From Corynebacterium accolens (GTDB lineage: Bacteria > Actinomycetota > Actinomycetes > Mycobacteriales > Mycobacteriaceae), in contig NZ_CP100376.1 in assembly GCF_030515985.1 (NCBI RefSeq), positions 1,334,144 to 1,339,546 on the forward strand: a stretch of DNA of 5,403 nt, written 5' to 3'. Below are positions 1 to 5,047 of the stretch, piece by piece. Each line of letters starts with the position of its first letter. The stretch's first letter is position 1. The notes beneath the pieces are model-generated. The model was not told the origin of the DNA and made no database searches. It saw only the letters and a list, made by a program, of their open reading frames with translations. The position numbers were made by a program, and so were the translations under genes.

Positions 1-776
1 CCCCAGCCCGCCTCATCTTCCTTGTGCTGTTGGTTGGTGCGACGCTCTCCGTGCTCACGGACAAGGCCCGCCGCACCTTTGAAATCCAGAACTGGAGAAA
101 GCAATTGCGTAACCACACCGTCGTTATCGGCTATGGAACGAAGGGTGCCGGGGCGGTCGCCGCGCTCTTGGCAGACGACGTGCCCACCTCCCAAATCGTG
201 GTCATCGATAATAACCGCGCCTCGCTGGCGCATGCGGAACACCACGGGCTGGTCACCATCTTTGGCTCGGGCACCAAACAGGACGTGCTCAAGATCGCCG
301 GGGTGGAGCACGCAACCTCCGTGGTGGTCACCCCATCCTCGGACGATACCGCGGTGCTGTGCTGCCTGTCCGTGCGCGAGCTCGCCCCTAAGGCCAAGAT
401 CGTGGCCTCGGTGCGCGAGTCCGAAAACCGCCACCTGCTGCGCCAATCCGGTGCCGATTCCGTGGTTACCTCTGCAGAGACCGCCGGCCGCCTGCTGGGG
501 CTTGCCACCGTGACCCCCACCGTGGTGGAAATGATGGAAGACCTGCTTTCTCCCAACGAGGGCTTTTCGGTATCAGAGCGCGCCGTGCGCGAATTCGAGG
601 TCGGGTCCAACCCACGCCACCTGGCGGATATCGTGCTCGCGGTGTTGCGCAATAACGAGCTCCACCGCGTCGATACTGCTGATGCCTCCGCACTGAAACC
701 GGGCGACCGCCTGTTGTATATCAAGCATGACTTGGAACAACCCGTGGAAGTGCAAGATGAGGACGAGGAGGATTAA
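1..776 (+). CDS. Potassium channel family / TrkA-N (RCK) protein, 3' part, 5' end outside the window
   Basis: The reading frame is open from the left edge (first whole codon at 3) to TAA at 774-776, so the true start lies upstream; the in-frame GTG at 24 sits inside a hydrophobic stretch and is not a credible start. The visible protein begins with the end of a membrane helix (about residues 1-18, rich in L, V, I and F), then a basic linker and an RCK/TrkA-N domain. The Rossmann motif GYGTKG is at visible residues 43-48, followed by VVIDNN with the acidic residue that usually contacts the NAD ribose. A TrkA-C-like segment follows (near EFEVGSNPRHLADIV, then LKPGDRLLYI), and the tail is acidic (QDEDEED). 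This matches two-helix potassium channels with a cytoplasmic RCK gate, like M. tuberculosis Rv3200c. The pore and selectivity filter are not in view, so ion specificity is inferred. It is the first visible gene of a block with nudC and uvrD2; its stop abuts the nudC start. Confidence 0.85.
   Translation, partial: PARLIFLVLLVGATLSVLTDKARRTFEIQNWRKQLRNHTVVIGYGTKGAGAVAALLADDVPTSQIVVIDNNRASLAHAEHHGLVTIFGSGTKQDVLKIAGVEHATSVVVTPSSDDTAVLCCLSVRELAPKAKIVASVRESENRHLLRQSGADSVVTSAETAGRLLGLATVTPTVVEMMEDLLSPNEGFSVSERAVREFEVGSNPRHLADIVLAVLRNNELHRVDTADASALKPGDRLLYIKHDLEQPVEVQDEDEED
765..772 (+). promoter_or_regulatory. Ribosome binding site of the NudC gene, inside the end of the channel gene
   Basis: GAGGAGGA lies in the last codons of the channel gene. 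The AGGAGG core (766-771) ends 5 nt before the TTG at 777, good spacing, and 11 nt before a second in-frame TTG at 783. This favours TTG 777 as the start and suggests that translation of nudC is coupled to termination of the channel gene. Confidence 0.6.
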
Positions 777-1508
777 TTGTATTTGCCCGTAACGCACACG
801 GGTCTAGTGCCTGCCACCGCGAGCGGGGACGCCGCGTTGGTGGAGCAATTGCCGGAGGGCGTGGGGACACCGGAGATGGTGGACATCGGCACGCTGCACG
901 TTTTTGCCTGCCCGGAAGCAATTGCGCGGGGCATGGGGCAGCTACAACCTGCGACCTTTTTCGCCGATGATTCCCTCGTCATGCAGGCCATTGCCTTGAT
1001 TCGCAACCGGCTGGAGCAGCGCTTCGATCCGCGCACGGGCCACCCGTTGGATTATCCCACGCCGGGTATTATTGGCCGCGATCCGCAGGATTCGCGCCGC
1101 ATGGTATTTCCGCGCCTAGACCCGGCGGTTATCGGGCTCATTGAGCTCAAGGGCGAGGAGAAGATTTTGCTGGCGCGCAATCGCGGGCGCAATGGCTTCT
1201 TTTCCTTTATCGCCGGATACGTGGAACCGGGCGAGACCATTGAGGCCGCCTTTGCCCGCGAAACCATGGAGGAAACCGGGCGCCGCATTGACAATCTTCG
1301 CTACTGGGGCTCCCAGCCGTGGCCGCCGAGTGGCTCGCTTATGCTGGGCTTTCACGCAGAGACATCGGATGTCCAGGCCACCTGCCATACTGATGGGGAA
1401 CTGGAAGAAATTCGTTGGGTGACCCGCGCCGAGCTGCCTGAGCTCCCGTTGGCCACCGCGGGTTCTATCGCACACACGATGATTATGGAGTGGTATCACG
1501 GTGAATAA
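777..1508 (+). CDS. nudC: NAD(+)/NADH diphosphatase, NudC-type Nudix hydrolase lacking the zinc-ribbon cysteines
   Basis: A 243-residue protein starting on TTG, directly after the TAA of the channel gene. NudC enzymes split NAD(H) into NMN(H) and AMP and remove NAD caps from RNA in the cytoplasm. The Nudix box runs from G147 to R169 (GYVEPGE, then RETMEETG), with R161, E162, E165 and E166 in the metal-binding positions. Ten residues later comes SQPWPPSGSLM (from 179), the family signature that normally reads SQPWPFPxS. Before the box, FPRLDPAVI (111-119) matches the usual YPRxDPAVI. Oddities: the four cysteines of the structural zinc ribbon are absent (about D84, T87, P103 and S106 in their places; only C45 and C203 exist in the protein), the signature is altered, and two hydrophobic positions of the Nudix box are T163 and R169. 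The protein is shorter than the roughly 313 residues I recall for M. tuberculosis NudC. The family call is firm; substrate preference is less sure because of these changes. The last 8 nt overlap uvrD2. Confidence 0.85.
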   Translation: MYLPVTHTGLVPATASGDAALVEQLPEGVGTPEMVDIGTLHVFACPEAIARGMGQLQPATFFADDSLVMQAIALIRNRLEQRFDPRTGHPLDYPTPGIIGRDPQDSRRMVFPRLDPAVIGLIELKGEEKILLARNRGRNGFFSFIAGYVEPGETIEAAFARETMEETGRRIDNLRYWGSQPWPPSGSLMLGFHAETSDVQATCHTDGELEEIRWVTRAELPELPLATAGSIAHTMIMEWYHGE

Positions 1509-3555
1509 GCCGGATTTATCCCTGCTGGATGAGGATCAACGCCGCGCGGCCACCGCCCCACGCGGGCCGGTGTGCATTTTGGCGGGCGCGGGCACCGGTA
1601 AGACGCGCACCATTACCTATCGCATCGCCAACATGGTGGATCAAGGGTTCGTAAACCCCCAGCGCGTTTTGGCCGTGACCTTTACCGCGCGTGCGGCAGG
1701 AGAAATGCGGGATCGCCTGCGCATGATGGGCGTGGCTGGCGTGCAGGCCCAGACCTTTCACGCGGCCGCGCGGCGCCAGCTGAAGTATTTCTGGCCGCAG
1801 GTCGCAGGCGATCTGCCGTGGACTCTATTGGATAATAAATTCCCGCTCGTAGCCCGCGCGGTGCGCTCGGTGGGGCTGGATAATTCCAAAGACATGATCC
1901 GCGACGTGCTGGCAGAAATCGAATGGGCAAAATCCGCGCTGGTCAGCGCGGAGGATTATGAGAGCGTCATCGCGGAAACGGATCGCACCGCTCCAGCCGA
2001 TGCCGCTAAGGTAGCCGAGGCCTTCCGGCGCTACGAGAAGGCCAAGGCTACGCCGGATATGATGCATTTGGACTTCGATGATCTGCTCATGCACATCGCT
2101 GGAGCCATCGAAAATGTCCCGGCCATTGCAGAGACCTTTCGCGAGCAGTACCGCACCTTCGTCGTTGACGAGTACCAGGACGTCACGCCCCTGCAGCAGC
2201 GCGTGCTGAACGCCTGGCTGGGTGATCGCGATGATCTCACCGTGGTGGGCGATGCCAACCAGACCATCTATTCCTTCAACGGCGCCTCGCCGGAGTACCT
2301 GTTGAATTTTTCGCGCAGCTATCCGGACGGGACCATCGTCAAGCTGCAGCGCGACTATCGCTCTACGCCGCAGGTCACGGACCTGGCTAATCGGGTCATC
2401 GGCAAGGCTACGGGGCGCGCGGCGGGCACCCGCCTAGAGCTGCAGGGCATGCGCGAGCCTGGGCCGGAGCCGACGTTTAAGGCCTACGAGTCCGAGGAAA
2501 ATGAGGCGCAGGAGGTGGCCGGGCAGGTGCTGACCCTGCTCAACCAGGGCGTGCCGGCCTCAGAAATTGCCATCTTGTACCGCATCAACGCCCAGTCGGA
2601 GCAATTTGAGCAGGCGCTTGCCGATGCCGGAGTGGTCTACCAAGTCCGCGGCGGTGAAGGTTTCTTCCGCCGCCCGGAGATTCTGGAGGCCATTCGCGTG
2701 CTCATTGCCGCCACGCGCCGCGATGATTTACCGGAGGACCCCGTGGCGATTGCGCGTGCCGCCTTTGTCGAGCTTGGGCTCAGCGCGACCGAACCGCAGG
2801 GCGCGCAGGCCCGCGAGCGCTGGCAATCACTGAACGCGCTGGTGGGGTTGATCGAAAAGATCGTGGAATCCACCCCGGGCATCGATCTCAATGGCGTGCT
2901 GGGCGAGCTGCGCCGCCGCTCCACTGATAAGCAAGCCCCCGCTATGGAGGGCGTTACCCTCGCTACGGTGCACGCGGCGAAGGGCTTGGAGTGGGACGCC
3001 GTCTTCCTCGTCGGGCTGAGCGAAAAGCTCATGCCCATCAACCACGCCATCAAAGCGGGCAACGAGCAGATCGAGGAAGAGCGCCGCCTGTTTTATGTAG
3101 GCATTACCCGCGCCCGCGAGCATCTAGCCCTGTCGTGGGCATTGGCGAAGACCGCCGGTTCCAGGGCCTCCCGGGAGCGCACCCGGTTTCTCGATGGCAT
3201 CGCGCCAGGCGTGGAATCGGCTGCGGGAAGTGGCCGCTCCCGTCGCCCGAAACGCTGCCGCGTGTGCAGTGGGGTACTAGAGACACCGGCGGAAAAGGTC
3301 ATTGGCCGGCATGAAGACTGCGAGGGCAATGGCGATGATGAGGTCTTTTCCGCCCTGCGCTCGTGGCGCGCGCAGGTCGCTCGGGAAGAAAAGGTTCCGG
3401 CATACGTTATCTTTACCGATGCCACGCTGCAGGCCATCTCGGAAGAGCTGCCGGTAGATGAAGCGGAGCTGCTGTCTATATCTGGAATTGGGCCCAATAA
3501 GTTGGAGCGCTACGGCGAGCAAATCCTAGAGGTCATTCGCTCGGTGCGGATGTAG
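1501..3555 (+). CDS. uvrD2: ATP-dependent DNA helicase UvrD2 (SF1A, with zinc module and HRDC domain)
   Basis: A 684-residue protein; GTG start at 1501, GGAG at 1487-1490, overlapping the end of nudC by 8 nt. UvrD-like helicases are 3'-to-5' DNA translocases used in repair and replication. All SF1A motifs are visible: Q motif LDEDQRRAA (9-17), Walker A AGAGTGKT (28-35), Ia VTFTARAAGEM (59-69), Ib TFHA (85-88), Walker B DEYQD (223-227), III VVGDANQTIYSFNGA (248-262), IV LQRDYRST (282-289), V TVHAAKGLEWD (489-499) and VI ERRLFYVGITRARE (527-540). A basic linker then carries CxxC-x14-HxxC (C586, C589, H604, C607), where mycobacterial UvrD2 has four cysteines, and an HRDC domain fills about 614-684 (including ELLSISGIGPNKLERYG). 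This order, helicase core, metal module, HRDC, separates UvrD2 from UvrD1/PcrA. The start is right because the Q motif lies 8 residues in. In M. tuberculosis UvrD2 is reported essential; whether it is here is unknown. The 3' end overlaps the convergent gene by 23 nt. Confidence 0.95.
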   Translation: MNKPDLSLLDEDQRRAATAPRGPVCILAGAGTGKTRTITYRIANMVDQGFVNPQRVLAVTFTARAAGEMRDRLRMMGVAGVQAQTFHAAARRQLKYFWPQVAGDLPWTLLDNKFPLVARAVRSVGLDNSKDMIRDVLAEIEWAKSALVSAEDYESVIAETDRTAPADAAKVAEAFRRYEKAKATPDMMHLDFDDLLMHIAGAIENVPAIAETFREQYRTFVVDEYQDVTPLQQRVLNAWLGDRDDLTVVGDANQTIYSFNGASPEYLLNFSRSYPDGTIVKLQRDYRSTPQVTDLANRVIGKATGRAAGTRLELQGMREPGPEPTFKAYESEENEAQEVAGQVLTLLNQGVPASEIAILYRINAQSEQFEQALADAGVVYQVRGGEGFFRRPEILEAIRVLIAATRRDDLPEDPVAIARAAFVELGLSATEPQGAQARERWQSLNALVGLIEKIVESTPGIDLNGVLGELRRRSTDKQAPAMEGVTLATVHAAKGLEWDAVFLVGLSEKLMPINHAIKAGNEQIEEERRLFYVGITRAREHLALSWALAKTAGSRASRERTRFLDGIAPGVESAAGSGRSRRPKRCRVCSGVLETPAEKVIGRHEDCEGNGDDEVFSALRSWRAQVAREEKVPAYVIFTDATLQAISEELPVDEAELLSISGIGPNKLERYGEQILEVIRSVRM

Positions 3556-4429
3556 CCAGGTTAACCTTGCCGCCGTAACACACCGGGCAGCGCGGATGGG
3601 CGATGGCCGTGCGCTGCTGGTGGCGGCCGTAGACGTCTACCTCCCATTGTTGGCCTGGGCGCGGAAATGAGGTTGGCGCGCCTGGCGGTAAGGGGCGCTT
3701 GCTTAAGCGGCGGACCACCACCTGTGCTTGGGCCGCTACAGCATCGATGACTAGTTTTTCTGGCTGCCTGCGCACGCTAGTGAGCTGGGAGGCGATGGTG
3801 GTCCACTGCGGATCCGCATCCACGCGGTATAAGTGAATGCACAGTGGGCAGGGGCCTTGCCCCTCCACGCGCAGGGGCCCGATGATGCCGCGGTTATCTA
3901 GGAGGGAGATGGGTAGCCACGTCGTTGGGGTTCCGGCAAGCGCATTGGCGCAATCGATGGGGCAATGGAGCTGGTCGATGGCAAGCACCGTAAAAAGCCC
4001 ATCGAGGTCGTGGATATAGGAAAAGATATTGTCCTCATCAAGGGGGATGCGCACCGTATATCCATCTGCTGCCAAGCGGGCGCGCAACTCCAGAGCAAGC
4101 GGGGATTCGCCCAGCATGATGATGGTTTCAGGCTGCTCTGGATGTGGTGGCTGGGACCAGAGAATGCCATAGTCCAAGGCATCATCGATGAGGCTGCTGG
4201 CGGCGGCGCTATCCAAGCCGGCCGCTTCCAACCGCGCCGCCAATTCCCCGGAATCGACCGGCTGATGGGCCGTGGCAAAGGCACGGGCCACGCCCTGTGC
4301 ATTGCCCGTATCCGCCACCGCCACCCGGGTGGCGTCCATTCCGAATTGCACCACGGAATTCTCGCGGCAAAATACGCCGCACCCTGGCGCCAATGTCACA
4401 CGTTGAGCCGTGCCGTGTGAGCCAGTCAC
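3533..4429 (-). CDS. ThiF/TOMM cyclodehydratase-like protein (leader-peptide-binding, E1-like family), function unknown
   Basis: A 298-residue cytoplasmic protein starting on GTG (4427-4429) behind a strong GAGGGGGAG ribosome site. Its best-supported likeness is to the N-terminal half of cyclodehydratases of thiazole/oxazole-modified peptide systems and to ThiF-like proteins. Signs are an N-terminal VFCRENSVVQFGMD segment (19-32), a small helical winged-helix-like part (about 55-90), a Rossmann-like stretch starting TIIMLGESPLALEL (102-115) without a canonical GxGxxG, then GIIGPLRVEGQGPCPLCIHL (181-200) with DADPQW, and CPVC at 281-284. The pairs C194/C197 and C281/C284 probably bind one zinc ion. 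No YcaO enzyme, peptide precursor or dehydrogenase is present nearby, so a biosynthetic role is not shown. By position and length it probably corresponds to M. tuberculosis Rv3196, annotated only as conserved. It may be an ancient actinobacterial protein of this fold with another job. There is no signal peptide or membrane helix. Confidence 0.7.
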   Translation of the reverse strand: MTGSHGTAQRVTLAPGCGVFCRENSVVQFGMDATRVAVADTGNAQGVARAFATAHQPVDSGELAARLEAAGLDSAAASSLIDDALDYGILWSQPPHPEQPETIIMLGESPLALELRARLAADGYTVRIPLDEDNIFSYIHDLDGLFTVLAIDQLHCPIDCANALAGTPTTWLPISLLDNRGIIGPLRVEGQGPCPLCIHLYRVDADPQWTTIASQLTSVRRQPEKLVIDAVAAQAQVVVRRLSKRPLPPGAPTSFPRPGQQWEVDVYGRHQQRTAIAHPRCPVCYGGKVNLATSAPSE

Positions 4430-4434
4430 TGGTT

Positions 4435-4443
4435 CTCCCCCTC
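4435..4443 (-). promoter_or_regulatory. Ribosome binding site of the cyclodehydratase-like gene
   Basis: Read on the minus strand this is GAGGGGGAG, ending 5 nt before the GTG start at 4429. It supports that GTG over the next in-frame GTG at codon 11, and contrasts with the divergent gene, which has no such site. Confidence 0.6.
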
Positions 4444-4467
4444 AAATCCCCTCTATCGCCCCGAATA

Positions 4468-4481
4468 CGGCATATGTGCCG
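4468..4481. repeat. Inverted repeat in the divergent intergenic region
   Basis: CGGCA-TATG-TGCCG is a perfect 5-bp inverted repeat around four bases whose central AT also pairs. It lies 39 bp upstream of the minus-strand start and 39 bp before the plus-strand start, so it could be an operator or part of the minus-strand promoter. A short direct echo (CATATGTGC, then CATGTGC) runs through it. It is short enough to arise by chance. Confidence 0.3.
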
Positions 4482-4490
4482 CATGTGCGT

Positions 4491-4513
4491 CCATTGCACC
4501 ACAGGTACAATGG
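4491..4513. promoter_or_regulatory. 23-bp near-perfect palindrome, candidate operator
   Basis: The arms CCATTGCACC (4491-4500) and GGTACAATGG (4504-4513) flank ACA. They are reverse complements except for one pair (C4497 against A4507), so 9 of 10 positions match around a single centre at 4502. The right arm contains the whole -10-like box of the plus-strand gene, so a bound repressor would block the promoter. The size and symmetry fit a dimeric helix-turn-helix regulator such as TetR, MarR or GntR types; which one cannot be told. No regulator gene lies in the window. Confidence 0.5.
4506..4511 (+). promoter_or_regulatory. -10 promoter element (TACAAT) of the YgjP-like gene
   Basis: TACAAT fits the corynebacterial TAnnnT -10 pattern and ends 8 nt before the A of the ATG at 4520, so transcription would begin at or beside the start codon. 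The -35 region (about 4482-4489, ATGTGC) is poor, as is common in this group. No other TAnnnT box stands out close upstream. Confidence 0.5.
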
Positions 4514-4519
4514 CCTGTC

Positions 4520-5041
4520 ATGTCGAGCACGCAACCACCAGGACGTACCCACCCTGAGGTCAAGGTTATCCGCTCTGCGCGGCGGCGGAAGTCGGTGCAG
4601 GCGCGCATGGTGGCCGGGGTATTGGAAGTGCGCATTCCGGCTTGGATGTCCGCCCGGGAGGAAAACGAGGCGGTACAGGACATGCTCGCGCGCTTAGAGA
4701 AGAAAACCGGTGGTGGTACGAAGACCGATGCGGCGCTTCTCCAGCGCGCAGAACAGCTCAACGCGCAGTACCTGGAAGGCCGCGCGTGGATTGGGTCCAT
4801 CCGGTGGGTGAGCAATCAAAATACGCGGTGGGGTAGTTGTACTACCTCCACCGCGGATATCCGGCTGAGCAACCGCCTACAGCAGGTGCCGGATTATGTA
4901 TTGGATTCGGTCATCATCCATGAGCTGACCCATACCTTCATCCCGCGCCATGGGCGCGAATTCTGGCGGTGGGCCGATAGGGCGCCCCACGCCGAGCGGG
5001 CCAAGGGCTACCTTGAGGCCTACCAGCGCTGGGGCGGTTAG
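4520..5041 (+). CDS. YgjP-type (PF01863/DUF45) zinc metallopeptidase, M48-like
   Basis: A 173-residue protein starting on ATG. The family is a small gluzincin-like group whose substrates are not established. The zinc motif HELTH is at 134-138 (H134, E135, H138), followed by PRHGREFW (142-149), whose H144 is the usual third ligand. Just before are NTRWGSC (101-107) and DIRLSNRLQQVPDYVLDSVI, matching the YgjP block that usually reads RWGSC, IRLN and LDYVVVHEL. The N-terminal half has RRRKSVQARM and LEVRIPAWMS, typical of the strand-rich start of this family. There is no signal peptide or membrane helix, so it acts in the cytoplasm. Length is somewhat short for the family (often above 200 residues), but the core motifs are intact. 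No Shine-Dalgarno sequence precedes the ATG, and a -10 box lies 8 nt upstream, so the mRNA is probably leaderless. Its stop lies 6 nt from that of the convergent metalloprotease gene. Confidence 0.88.
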   Translation: MSSTQPPGRTHPEVKVIRSARRRKSVQARMVAGVLEVRIPAWMSAREENEAVQDMLARLEKKTGGGTKTDAALLQRAEQLNAQYLEGRAWIGSIRWVSNQNTRWGSCTTSTADIRLSNRLQQVPDYVLDSVIIHELTHTFIPRHGREFWRWADRAPHAERAKGYLEAYQRWGG

Positions 5042-5047
5042 CGCGAG

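Noticed and set aside
24..26. GTG as the start of the channel gene
   Set aside because: The frame is open to the left edge with hydrophobic residues continuing the membrane helix (RLIFLVLL), so the gene begins outside the window.
131..724. Long open frame on the minus strand opposite the channel gene
   Set aside because: It runs antisense to a clearly conserved RCK domain, has a low-complexity Ser/Arg/Thr composition and no recognisable motif; typical of GC-rich shadow frames.
3558..3567. Perfect 10-bp palindrome AGGTTAACCT just after the uvrD2 stop, considered as a terminator or operator
   Set aside because: It has no loop and no following T-run, and lies inside the coding sequence of the convergent gene, where it encodes KVNL. 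It is probably a chance palindrome.
3850..3864. AGGGGC-CTT-GCCCCT hairpin, considered as an intrinsic terminator
   Set aside because: The 6-bp stem has no U-run on either strand and lies in the middle of the cyclodehydratase-like gene, next to its CPLC codons.
3965..4420. Plus-strand open frame of 151 codons opposite the cyclodehydratase-like gene
   Set aside because: The minus-strand frame has a strong ribosome site and family motifs with paired cysteines; the plus-strand frame has neither.
4453..4815. Minus-strand open frame of 120 codons across the divergent region and the YgjP-like gene
   Set aside because: It has no family motif and runs antisense to a gene with a complete zinc site, and crosses the intergenic palindromes.
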